Positions 25,164 through 33,452 of a DNA stretch of 64,000 nt are shown here, one piece after another. A program made the translations under genes and the position numbers. Below the pieces are notes generated by a model, which was not told the origin of the DNA, searched no databases, and worked only from the letters and a program-made list of their open reading frames with translations. Each line of letters opens with the position of its first letter. The first letter of the stretch is position 1. Origin of the DNA: Suilimivivens sp964614185. Its GTDB lineage: Bacteria > Bacillota > Clostridia > Lachnospirales > Lachnospiraceae. Location: NCBI GenBank assembly GCA_964614185.1, contig CAZTKJ010000006.1, forward strand, positions 1 through 64,000, in the 5' to 3' direction.

Positions 25164-26135
25164 GTGGCACTTACCAACACGCAGTATGATACCATCATTA
25201 AAAGTTATGACGCAAAACAGGACAAAAACCGCCGCCTTTTAGAGGAACGTACTTCTTATGTATATTCCCATGTAAAAGGCTATAGGGAGCTTGATAATTC
25301 TATTTCCTCCGCTTCTGTGGCACAGGGAAAAAAGCTTTTGGAGGGCGATGAGGATGCCCTGAATGAACTTAAGAAAATTATCCGGAAGCTTTCCGCTGCA
25401 AAGAAAGAACTTCTTCTTAATGCAGGTCTTCCCGAAAATTATCTGGAACCTGTTTATGACTGTCCCGACTGTCAGGACACCGGGTATCAAAATGGCGTAA
25501 AATGTCATTGCTTCCGACAGGCTGTGATTACCATGCTGTATGAGCAGTCAGGTATTCGCCAAACCTTGGAGAGCGAAAATTTTTCTGTCCTTTCTTACGA
25601 TTATTATGAGGGAGAAGATTTAACACGTTTTAAAAATACTGTAGTAACATGCAGGAATTTTATTAATAATTTCAATTCAGACTACCATAATTTATTCTTT
25701 TATGGTACAGTGGGTACAGGCAAGTCTTTTTTATCCGGCTGTGTAGCAAAAGAACTTATTGAAAGCGGACATTCTGTCATTTATTTCAGCGCATCCGGAC
25801 TCTTTGATACTTTATCCAGATTAAAGTTTGATCATAAAAATACAGATGGACTTCATAACGAATATGAGGATTTATTTCAGTGTGACTTGCTGATTATTGA
25901 TGACCTGGGCACGGAATATACAAATAATCTGGTAAATTCCGAATTGTTTTCTTTGATCAATGACAGACACCTTGGTCAAAAAGCCACTATCATTTCCACG
26001 AATCTTTCGTTGGAAGATTTTCGGAACCGGTATTCTGACCGGATCTTTTCGAGAATTACCAGCAACTATGAAATATGCAAATTAACAGGACCAGACATTC
26101 GAATGCACAAAAAAAGACTGCAGAACAGAAAGTGA
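25164..26135 (+). CDS. DnaC/DnaI-type replicative helicase loader
   Basis: A 323-residue AAA+ ATPase. It has an N-terminal helicase-binding helical region, a zinc knuckle of the CPDC...CHC type at about 97-115, Walker A GTVGTGKS (about 182-189), Walker B LLIIDDLG, sensor-1 IISTNLSLEDF and an arginine-finger stretch DRIFSRI. It loads the DnaB-type helicase at the origin with the preceding DnaD protein. The start is GTG with AAAGGAGAG seven bases upstream. The stop precedes prs by eight bases, indicating one operon. Confidence 0.9.
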   Translation: MALTNTQYDTIIKSYDAKQDKNRRLLEERTSYVYSHVKGYRELDNSISSASVAQGKKLLEGDEDALNELKKIIRKLSAAKKELLLNAGLPENYLEPVYDCPDCQDTGYQNGVKCHCFRQAVITMLYEQSGIRQTLESENFSVLSYDYYEGEDLTRFKNTVVTCRNFINNFNSDYHNLFFYGTVGTGKSFLSGCVAKELIESGHSVIYFSASGLFDTLSRLKFDHKNTDGLHNEYEDLFQCDLLIIDDLGTEYTNNLVNSELFSLINDRHLGQKATIISTNLSLEDFRNRYSDRIFSRITSNYEICKLTGPDIRMHKKRLQNRK

Positions 26136-26143
26136 GGTATTTC

Positions 26144-27328
26144 ATGGCTCAGCATGAAGAAACACGAAATTTAGAAACAATACCGGTAGGTTCCCTTGGC
26201 ATTATCCCTTTAGAAGGCTGCAAAGCTCTGGGAGAAAAGGTAAATGACTATCTGGTGGCTTGGAGAACCCAACGGGAAAGTGAGCATAAAAACAGCCTTG
26301 CTTTTTCCGGTTATCAGCGTGATTCCTACATTTTAAAAGCAAAGGTGCCGAGATTCGGTTCCGGCGAGGCAAAAGGAATGATCCTTGAATCTGTCCGGGG
26401 TACAGATCTTTATCTTCTTGTAGATGTAGCAAATTACAGTCTGACTTATTCTCTTTGCGGACATGAAAATCACATGTCTCCCGATGATCATTATCAGGAT
26501 TTAAAGAGGATCATTGCTGCTGTGGGCGGCAAGGCACGCAGAATTACCGTCATTATGCCTTTTCTTTATGAAAGCAGGCAACACAAAAGAACTTCCCGGG
26601 AATCTCTTGACTGTGCTCTTGCCCTTCAGGAAATGGTGCGTATGGGCGTAGACAACATCATCACCTTTGATGCACATGACCCCAGAGTACAAAATGCCAT
26701 TCCTCTCCATGGTTTTGAAACCGTACAGCCTACTTATCAATTTATAAAGGGTCTGCTTAATCACGTAAAAGATTTGCAGCTGGATTCGGACCACATGATG
26801 GTAATCAGTCCCGATGAGGGCGGCATGAGCCGTGCTATTTATATGGCAAACGTACTTGGACTTGATATGGGTATGTTTTACAAGCGGCGTGATTATACAA
26901 GAATCGTAGACGGGCGCAATCCTATTGTAGCTCATGAATTCCTTGGTTCTTCCGTAGCAGGCAAGGATATGATCATTATTGATGATATGATTTCTTCCGG
27001 TGAAAGCGTTATAGAAGTGGCCACTGCATTAAAAGAACGCAAGGCAAGAAAGATTTTTATCTGTACTACCTTCGGTTTATTTACCGGCGGACTGGAACGT
27101 TTTGATAAGGCCTATGAAAGCGGCATTATTGACCGTGTTCTTACTACTAACCTGATTTATCAGACGCCTGAACTACTTGCCAGAGAATGGTATATTAATT
27201 GTGATATGAGCAAATATATTGCATATCTTATTGATACATTAAACCACGATGTTTCTATCAGCGATCTTTTGAATCCTAATGAGCGTATTCAGGCGATTGT
27301 ATCTAAATATAAAAGTGGAGAATTATAA
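26144..27328 (+). CDS. prs: ribose-phosphate pyrophosphokinase, long divergent form
   Basis: A 394-residue PRPP synthase making 5-phosphoribosyl diphosphate for purine, pyrimidine, His and Trp synthesis. The PRPP-binding loop IIIDDMISSGESVIE (about 275-290), the ATP-site region PFLYESRQHKRTSRES and the metal/phosphate motif FDAHDPRVQNA are present. It is about 75 residues longer than standard Prs (near 315), mainly through an N-terminal extension, and its flexible loop departs from the usual RQDRK. The ATG at 26144 has GTGAGG just upstream. It shares an operon with dnaD and dnaI, linking nucleotide supply to replication. Confidence 0.85.
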   Translation: MAQHEETRNLETIPVGSLGIIPLEGCKALGEKVNDYLVAWRTQRESEHKNSLAFSGYQRDSYILKAKVPRFGSGEAKGMILESVRGTDLYLLVDVANYSLTYSLCGHENHMSPDDHYQDLKRIIAAVGGKARRITVIMPFLYESRQHKRTSRESLDCALALQEMVRMGVDNIITFDAHDPRVQNAIPLHGFETVQPTYQFIKGLLNHVKDLQLDSDHMMVISPDEGGMSRAIYMANVLGLDMGMFYKRRDYTRIVDGRNPIVAHEFLGSSVAGKDMIIIDDMISSGESVIEVATALKERKARKIFICTTFGLFTGGLERFDKAYESGIIDRVLTTNLIYQTPELLAREWYINCDMSKYIAYLIDTLNHDVSISDLLNPNERIQAIVSKYKSGEL

Positions 27329-27375
27329 TTTTTCGCTATCTTTCTGTAGAGGCAATTGACTCTTATAAAAATTTG

Positions 27376-27538
27376 ATGGCAGATTGCACAAAAGAATTCG
27401 TGCGCACTCCATTGCACGAACCATTCCGCCAAACCTCCTAAAACGAAAATCGTGTTCAGCAAAGGCTTCCACGATTTTTGAGTTTTGGCTCCATCGTGCA
27501 AAGTCGTTTGCCCAAATTTCTTTTGTGCAATCTGCCAT
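27376..27538. repeat. MITE-like palindromic repeat with 21-bp terminal inverted repeats
   Basis: A 163-bp element bounded by perfect 21-bp inverted repeats (27376-27396 and 27518-27538; left end begins ATGGCAGATTGCAC). Inside are further pairs TTCGTGC/GCACGAA and AAAATCGTG/CACGATTTT, so the whole unit can fold into one long imperfect hairpin. It carries no convincing gene, although both strands have open frames. A 30-bp near-copy of one end occurs at 61244-61273. It fills most of the 358-base gap between prs and the DUF3795 gene. Confidence 0.7.
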
Positions 27539-27621
27539 GCAACAGTTCCAATCAGAGCTTTTGATATCTAATTATTCAGAACAATTTCGAGGAATTTTTT
27601 TAGCAAAATCCTTTTTCAGAA

Positions 27622-27649
27622 TTGTGTCCTGTTGGAGACAGATTATAAT
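27622..27649 (+). promoter_or_regulatory. promoter of the DUF3795 gene
   Basis: TTGTGT (27622-27627), 16-base spacer, TATAAT (27644-27649), 38 bases before the ATG at 27687, with CGGAGATATAG as ribosome-binding site. Confidence 0.55.
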
Positions 27650-27686
27650 GACACTTACAAATTGAATTTTTCACGGAGATATAGCT

Positions 27687-27929
27687 ATGGCCAATTATAG
27701 CATTTGCGGTATTGATTGCGATATTTGCAAATTTAAGATTGAACAAAACTGTATGGGTTGTAAAGAGAATAAAGGGAAAATATTTTGGGGCGAATGCGAA
27801 CTATATCAATGCAATCACCAAAAAAAGCAGGAACATTGTGGAAAGTGTTCGCAATTTCCTTGTGACAAATTAAATGAGTGGGCCTCAAAAGAAAATCCCG
27901 AGCGAATTGATAATTTGAGAAAACTGTAA
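27687..27929 (+). CDS. DUF3795 cysteine-rich protein
   Basis: An 80-residue protein with ten cysteines in the DUF3795 order: YSICGIDCDICKF, CMGC, ECELYQC, HCGKCSQFPC. It probably binds one or two zinc ions; no enzymatic role is established. Many relatives are fused to or located near acetyltransferases and radical-SAM-like genes, but here it is alone with its own promoter. It marks the left part of an AT-rich accessory island between the prs operon and the large metallopeptidase gene. Confidence 0.75.
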   Translation: MANYSICGIDCDICKFKIEQNCMGCKENKGKIFWGECELYQCNHQKKQEHCGKCSQFPCDKLNEWASKENPERIDNLRKL

Positions 27930-27972
27930 GTTCCGGTTTCCCTGTCCTGCAATAGTTCATACGTTATTGTCT

Positions 27973-28281
27973 TTAGCTACTTTTTAATGCTTCTTCAATT
28001 GCTTTATTCGTTCTGAAAAATATTGCTTAAGCAAACTCTCCAGTTCCGGCTCTTTTATCAAAGAATCCAATACTTCATCCAGTACACAAAATATTTATCA
28101 ATTCTTCTGCTATTTATCTGCCAATCGCTTTCAGCTTGAAGTTGTCTTTGCAAATTCCTTTTATCTTCTCTTTGTTTTTCTCTAATGCTTTTTCAAACGC
28201 ACTCTTAACCATCAAATCCTCCACTTTCAATTTGCTAAGCATCTTTTTAGCAATTAAAACCTGTTCACTTAAAACATTCAT
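27973..28281 (-). pseudogene. frameshifted remnant of a small helical protein
   Basis: A 55-residue frame (28281 to 28114) begins with MNVLSEQVLIAKKMLSKLK and ends ...FKLKAIGR at a stop; its first 17 bases overlap the 3' end of the AbiH-like gene. Beyond the stop, helical, charged sequence continues in other frames (AEELINI, then VLDSLIKEPELESLLKQYF, then NKAIEEALKSS ending at 27973), as if two frameshifts broke one gene of about 100 residues. Family not recognised. The 55-residue piece alone could still be translated by coupling to the upstream gene. Confidence 0.35.
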
Positions 28282-29695
28282 CAAAATTCATAATACATAG
28301 CACATACAAAACTGCTGGAGAAACGCCTTCCGATAAAGCAATATTACTTATACTTGCAATTTGTGTAAGAAAATCTTTTTTGTCAGTTGGCTTATGTTCT
28401 GGATTTTTTTCCTGCATATCTTTTTTTACCAGCTTACACAATCGTTCCCTCTCGAACTGTGGACATCTACCTATTTCTTCAATGACTTCATTTGTAGTAA
28501 TATCATCCTGTGCCAATGCGTTAAAAATATCGATAAATTTCTCAATTGCTTTTTTTTCATTCTCAGGTATTTTAATGCTATATATAGGTTTCTTGCATCC
28601 GATACTATCCCACAAATCATCAACATGTCTACATTGAAAGCTGTCCAAGAAATTTGCATCTATAAAATTTTTATCTGCATTTGACTTATAAAAGAAAACT
28701 ATCTTTTTAATATTCTTATTCCTTAAAACGCTACTAAAAATATGTCCATCATTATTTGGTGACATCCCGATTATATGCAATTCACCATCAATTTTGTTAA
28801 ACTCAGCAAAATGATAATCACAGGCTACCTTAAGTTTCGGATAATGAATTTTGGCCAATATTGTTTCATATTCTAGTGGCCTTGTTGCCCGCATCATTTG
28901 AATCCAGATATCTTCCTCTGAATATGCACTAAAATCTGTTGCATTCAATCTTTCTCGCATTTCAATGCTTTTTCTTTTTAAATCTCCGCTATAATCTAAT
29001 AACGCATTGCAATAACAATGCTTCAATCCTTCTTGATATACTGTCGTACCATTTTGTGTTCGCAAATATCCCATAGCATATTCCGGATTCTCACTTTCAG
29101 ATAATACATCAAAGTTACCATGCAAATGAAATACTGGAATAATGTCTGAAACCAAACTTTCTATATTATGGTCATAGTTTACGGTAAAAATCGAATCAAA
29201 ATTACATAAATACCTTTTTAACGCTTTCCTTGTCTGTTTTTCCAAAGAAGGAATTATCCTCTGAATTTTTCCATCGTTATAAATTGCATCAAGCAAGATT
29301 CTTTTAAATGCTACCGTTGCGCCCACACGATCTTTTTCTAAATCTTGGTTCTTAAGAAAGAAAACATGAACTATCAACAGCCAATCTTCAATCATAATAT
29401 CATATGGTTCCTGAATATTTTGAGTATATCGCTTTTTAAAATCATTAACAGCAACTTTTGTTTCATCATCTTGAATGTATTGGTCGTATTTCCCTTCAAG
29501 AAGTCTATTGGCTTCTGTTACAAAGCCATTTACAATAGCAACAATTTCTTGACCACTTATTGTCCCCTCAAAAAGTGAGTCATAGACTCCCATTTGCGCT
29601 CTATATTTTATTCGCTGAACAATAAAGCGACTGGTATATGCCCGCCCACCAAATTGTATATCAAAACCATTTCCTATTAGTAAATACTTTCGCAT
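28265..29695 (-). CDS. AbiH-like (SIR2-fold) putative phage-defence protein
   Basis: A 476-residue protein with the AbiH hallmark opening (YLLIGNGFDIQFG), a mid-protein FTVNYDHNIES and VFHLHGN, and a later LHIIGMSPNNDGHIF. These are equivalent to the Rossmann glycine motif, the Asn/Asp pair and the His-Gly of SIR2-like folds. AbiH proteins give abortive infection against phages; the mechanism is unclear, but NAD-type chemistry is plausible from the fold. The C-terminal 110 residues (from about 365) are an extra helical region. The gene is strikingly AT-rich relative to neighbours and lies beside a MITE and a restriction-gene relic, all signs of horizontal acquisition. Confidence 0.6.
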   Translation of the reverse strand: MRKYLLIGNGFDIQFGGRAYTSRFIVQRIKYRAQMGVYDSLFEGTISGQEIVAIVNGFVTEANRLLEGKYDQYIQDDETKVAVNDFKKRYTQNIQEPYDIMIEDWLLIVHVFFLKNQDLEKDRVGATVAFKRILLDAIYNDGKIQRIIPSLEKQTRKALKRYLCNFDSIFTVNYDHNIESLVSDIIPVFHLHGNFDVLSESENPEYAMGYLRTQNGTTVYQEGLKHCYCNALLDYSGDLKRKSIEMRERLNATDFSAYSEEDIWIQMMRATRPLEYETILAKIHYPKLKVACDYHFAEFNKIDGELHIIGMSPNNDGHIFSSVLRNKNIKKIVFFYKSNADKNFIDANFLDSFQCRHVDDLWDSIGCKKPIYSIKIPENEKKAIEKFIDIFNALAQDDITTNEVIEEIGRCPQFERERLCKLVKKDMQEKNPEHKPTDKKDFLTQIASISNIALSEGVSPAVLYVLCIMNFDECFK

Positions 29696-29763
29696 TCTTT
29701 CCCCTTATCTTTCTAAATTAGCACTTTATTAATAAATTATTTTTATATAGTTTTTTTGCTATA

Positions 29764-29938
29764 CTACCTCTTTCTTTTCTGTCGCATAATCATAAATAAG
29801 TGACTTTTTATAGCTTTCTACATCTATAAGCAGTTTTTCTATCTTAGTAATAAGATTATCAATTTCAAGACATTTTTCATCAAGATAATTATTAATAAAA
29901 TGTTCTGCAAAGCGAAGCCGATAAAAGTCAGTTCCGGA
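29764..29938 (-). pseudogene. C-terminal relic of a type I restriction specificity subunit (hsdS)
   Basis: Read on the minus strand, a start-less frame opens after a stop and encodes about 57 residues including FINNYLDEKCLEIDNL, KIEKLLIDVESYKKSLIYDY and a terminal KKEVV. This is the typical conserved C-terminal helix of HsdS (the 'ykksliye.vtgk' region). No target-recognition domain, hsdM or hsdR remains here. It occupies most of the 345-base gap between the AbiH-like gene and the large metallopeptidase gene. Confidence 0.5.
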
Positions 29939-29978
29939 TTAAATAAGTTTAAACTTTCAAATATTGCCCCTAGAATAA

Positions 29979-30013
29979 GAAAAACACTTGTAGTATATCA
30001 AAACTTCTACAAG
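29979..30013 (-). terminator. terminator of the DUF6044-M3 gene
   Basis: Minus-strand stem CTTGTAG/CTACAAG (arms at 30007-30013 and 29987-29993) with a 13-base loop, followed by TGTTTTTCTT. Confidence 0.55.
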
Positions 30014-30029
30014 AGCTTTATCTTCAAGC

Positions 30030-30057
30030 AAAGCACAGGCTTAAGAGCCTGTGCTTT
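30030..30057. terminator. stop-codon-spanning hairpin
   Basis: Perfect 11-bp stem AAAGCACAGGC (30030-30040) with GCCTGTGCTTT (30047-30057). The six-base loop contains the stop codon of the minus-strand metallopeptidase gene. The U-run is weak on the minus strand, so it may act as a 3'-end stabiliser together with the terminator at 29979. Confidence 0.45.
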
Positions 30058-33000
30058 CTTTTAATAATTCTACTGTTTCCTGCATGATAGCTTTGGGAAC
30101 GCCTTTTTCAAAAATATCCCGTAAACCTACATACTCTATTGCCTCACAGTAAGGTGCGTATGTAGGAAGAGTTGTAAGCTCCATATACCTTTCCACTGCT
30201 TCATGTCTGTTTCTTTCCGAAAGCGTCAGAAGATCCAAACTGGAAAAAGCAGAGGTTGCATATCCTATATAATAGCACGGGGAGCTGAAAATGTGGGAAA
30301 TATCTACCCAGGAATAGATTTCCGTCATTCTTTGGTCATAATAAATACCATATTTTCTGGAAAGGTTTAAGTACAGTTTATTCATATCCTCAAGAGTCAT
30401 ATTGGGATTTTCATATATCTGGATCTCAAACTCGGAAATCAGCGCTGACTGCACGGTATTCTGCGCCATCTGATACACTTCTATGAACTGGAACAAATCT
30501 CCTGCATCCCCATCAAGAATCTCATCATGATATTCATAGTACAGCATTTCAAGTCCCTGTGAGTGTATCTCGCATAAATCAATATTATTCTGCTCTAACA
30601 GAATATCCTCCATATTATGGAACATATAATTGTAATGTCCAAATTCATGGATCGCTGTTGTATAGTCATAATAATAGTTATATGGTGAATCAAAAATAAA
30701 AGCATCATTGTAATAGGGCAGTTTAATGGTAAATCCCGTATCAGCCTTTCCTTCTGCCAAATCCATATCGTACAGTCGGTATGTTTCCATATAGTCAAAA
30801 GCTTCCGTCAATTCCGGATCTACTTCATCCAAATAAGTCCGTACCTTCGCCAATCTCTCCTGTGCCGTTGTTTCCGGCAGATCATATATAGGCGAAAAAT
30901 CCATAGAATAGTAAATTTCCTGAATATCTGCAAAAGCAGGCACCACGCTCTTTTTAATTTCTGCAAACAGCTCCTTGACATCCTTAAGGGAGTAATCCCT
31001 TACATAGCGGGCATCATATGCATATTCTGCATAGCTTTCATACTCTTTCAGTTTTGCCTGCTCCGTCCTAAGTTGTACAAGCTCCAGATAAATTTCTCCC
31101 AGAACGCTGTTTTTAGCCTGATAGAGGCCCTGATATATATCAATATAACTGTCACGGTCCAGCGTAATGCTTTCATCTAACAGTCTTGCAAATGTCCACT
31201 CTTCCCCGCCATATTCAAAGACATAGTCCTCCTGGGCCGCCTGTTCATATTCCTGCTCTAAGCTGTTCTGCTTCAGGTAAAGTTCCTTTTCCTCCTCTGT
31301 TATCTCCTCATATTCCGCAAGGCTTTCCACAATGGCGCTTTCCAAAACGGTTTCCATAGTTTCTTTATAGGGAGAACGGCATACTTCCGAAAGCGCGCTG
31401 TAGGCCTTATCCTGCATATCAATGGCATCTTCCAGTATTTCCTGTTGTCTTCTTCCGCTTTCTTCATCAAAAACATCACTATAATAAGCAATCTGGGAAA
31501 GGGCATGGCAGGTTTCCGCTTTTGTCACTTCCTCAATGATCTCTTCATACAAGACCAGAACTTTTTCTTCCTCCAAAGCTTCTTCTTTTTCGTTCGCCTC
31601 TTCTGCCAGTACAGTAATTTCCTCAATGTCCTCATATAATTTATCTTTATCATAAGACAGCATATTCATCTCCTGAAAAGTGAGATGAGAATGTTCCTTG
31701 GACTGGTATCTGGAAGTAGTCTGGTAAACATATAATGTGTAGGGGGAACTTTCATCCGTATACACCCCTGCCAGTGTAAGTCCTGCTTCCGGAGCATTGG
31801 TAAGTTCAATCCTTGAAAAGATATATCTGCCTCCGATTGCTTTAAATGCATCTATATCAATATATATGTCGCAGTCTGTGACATGATAATCCCGCACTGC
31901 TCCCACAATGGATGCATCCGTGCCGGAATAAAGATACGCCCTGGCTCCCCAGCTGTCGAAATATTCCTTTGTTTCCGGAACTCTCTCAAGAGCCGGCTCT
32001 ATGACTTTTCGGAAAGCATTTTTGTAAGACTGTCCGTAAAATCCCAGATAACCGTCAACTGTTGCAATATCATTGTATTCCAATATCGCCGGATGAAAAC
32101 CGTAGGCTGCTGACCACTGTCCGCAATACTGCAGATCCTCTTTAGCCTTTTCAAAAAGCGCCGTGGAATAAAATTCTTCATAACTTAAGTCGTTAGATTG
32201 TTTTCCCTTCAGAAGTTCATATGCCTTGGCCTTACAGGTATGATATAAATCATTATACCGCGTTCCGGAAAGCAGAATGATCAGCACTGCCAGAACTGAT
32301 AATACATTGGCTGCATACCTCCAGGATCTTTGGCTTCTGTCATACATTTTCTTAAGTACCAGAAAGAAAGCTGCATACCAGAGGAAGGGATTAAAAAAGA
32401 TGGTTCTGTTGAACTGCCATCCTGTCAAAGGCCGGCAAATCTTCTCCACAAGGCTGCGGAATCCTTCACAATAATAAATACCGTAAATCACACTGTTAAA
32501 TACCAGCACCAGCATTAACAGATTAAAAGGATCATGAAAAATCCCTTTAAAGTTTTTCTTTTTCAGATACATAAAATTAGTATAGAAGAAATAGATAAGG
32601 CAAACCGGCATAACGAAATATGTATGCACGCTTTCTGCATGGAACATCCCTTTTGTAAATACTTCAAAAATGGTATGTACGATCTCTCCTGCCTGAAAGC
32701 TTCCCGCTTCCATAGTGGAACGGATGGTTTCCGTATCTCCAAACAACATAACCCCAAAAAGCCTGTACTCACAGGCGATGCATCCTGCCGACAGCACTAA
32801 GATCGCAGCTAAAAGGCGTAGTGGAAATTTTTTATCCCTGATCCACATAATAATAAAAGCCGCTGCCATATAGCCAAGGATAAACAATCCAAAATAGGAA
32901 AAATAGGAAAGCAGAGGATAAAAGAACAATGCCACATACCAGATCCATGACGGGGTTCTGTAAATTTTGCGCACCAGATACACCACAAGGGGAATGGAAG

Positions 33001-33442
33001 CAAAAGGGATGCCAAAAGCCGGAAAGACATTTAACATTCCGTAAGCAAGTCCCGTCATATATACAAGGGGACGATAGGTTTCATATCTGCTTTGGCAAAA
33101 GTCCTTTGCAAGCAGTATGGCAGACGCAATGGCAATCAGTATTTTAATAAGATATCCTGCCACATAAGCAAAATAAGAAGGCAGTATCATAAACAAAACC
33201 GTATAAAGGGAAAATTCCGAAGGAAGATTATCTCTGCTGATCCCTCCAAGAAAAGGAACTTCTATTCCATGTGAAAAGAAAGAATCTGTATTTTTAAGCA
33301 TTTGAAACTGCGCCATAAACAGATCCAGATTGTCATGAACAGAAATAATACTGCTCTCACCAAATATGCAAAATACAAGTGCTGCGAATAGGATCATTCC
33401 TCCCGCAGCAATAAGATACCATTTATCTGTTATTTTTTTCAA
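30041..33442 (-). CDS. fusion of DUF6044/YfhO-like membrane protein and M3-family metallopeptidase
   Basis: One uninterrupted 1133-residue frame with two unrelated halves. Residues 1-410 hold about 11 membrane helices in a GT-C/YfhO-like arrangement, followed by an extracytoplasmic alpha/beta part (about 430-590) with the DUF6044-like FHPAILEYNDIATVDGYLGF and GRYIFSRIEL. From about 620 an acidic helical region leads to an M3 oligopeptidase-type catalytic core: AIHEFGHYNYMFHN (HExxH at 30635-30649, about residue 932) and the third ligand Glu in DLCEIHSQGLEML. The start is placed at a TTG 13 bases after AAGGAG; a longer TTG start at 33508 would overlap the upstream gene. The peptidase should face outside. 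The partner GT2 gene is upstream. Confidence 0.75.
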   Translation of the reverse strand: MKKITDKWYLIAAGGMILFAALVFCIFGESSIISVHDNLDLFMAQFQMLKNTDSFFSHGIEVPFLGGISRDNLPSEFSLYTVLFMILPSYFAYVAGYLIKILIAIASAILLAKDFCQSRYETYRPLVYMTGLAYGMLNVFPAFGIPFASIPLVVYLVRKIYRTPSWIWYVALFFYPLLSYFSYFGLFILGYMAAAFIIMWIRDKKFPLRLLAAILVLSAGCIACEYRLFGVMLFGDTETIRSTMEAGSFQAGEIVHTIFEVFTKGMFHAESVHTYFVMPVCLIYFFYTNFMYLKKKNFKGIFHDPFNLLMLVLVFNSVIYGIYYCEGFRSLVEKICRPLTGWQFNRTIFFNPFLWYAAFFLVLKKMYDRSQRSWRYAANVLSVLAVLIILLSGTRYNDLYHTCKAKAYELLKGKQSNDLSYEEFYSTALFEKAKEDLQYCGQWSAAYGFHPAILEYNDIATVDGYLGFYGQSYKNAFRKVIEPALERVPETKEYFDSWGARAYLYSGTDASIVGAVRDYHVTDCDIYIDIDAFKAIGGRYIFSRIELTNAPEAGLTLAGVYTDESSPYTLYVYQTTSRYQSKEHSHLTFQEMNMLSYDKDKLYEDIEEITVLAEEANEKEEALEEEKVLVLYEEIIEEVTKAETCHALSQIAYYSDVFDEESGRRQQEILEDAIDMQDKAYSALSEVCRSPYKETMETVLESAIVESLAEYEEITEEEKELYLKQNSLEQEYEQAAQEDYVFEYGGEEWTFARLLDESITLDRDSYIDIYQGLYQAKNSVLGEIYLELVQLRTEQAKLKEYESYAEYAYDARYVRDYSLKDVKELFAEIKKSVVPAFADIQEIYYSMDFSPIYDLPETTAQERLAKVRTYLDEVDPELTEAFDYMETYRLYDMDLAEGKADTGFTIKLPYYNDAFIFDSPYNYYYDYTTAIHEFGHYNYMFHNMEDILLEQNNIDLCEIHSQGLEMLYYEYHDEILDGDAGDLFQFIEVYQMAQNTVQSALISEFEIQIYENPNMTLEDMNKLYLNLSRKYGIYYDQRMTEIYSWVDISHIFSSPCYYIGYATSAFSSLDLLTLSERNRHEAVERYMELTTLPTYAPYCEAIEYVGLRDIFEKGVPKAIMQETVELLKESTGS

Positions 33443-33452
33443 GGCTTCAATC

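Noticed and set aside
27384..27665. Open frames on both strands across the MITE-like repeat
   Set aside because: They are side effects of the palindromic element; no ribosome-binding site and no coding-like composition.
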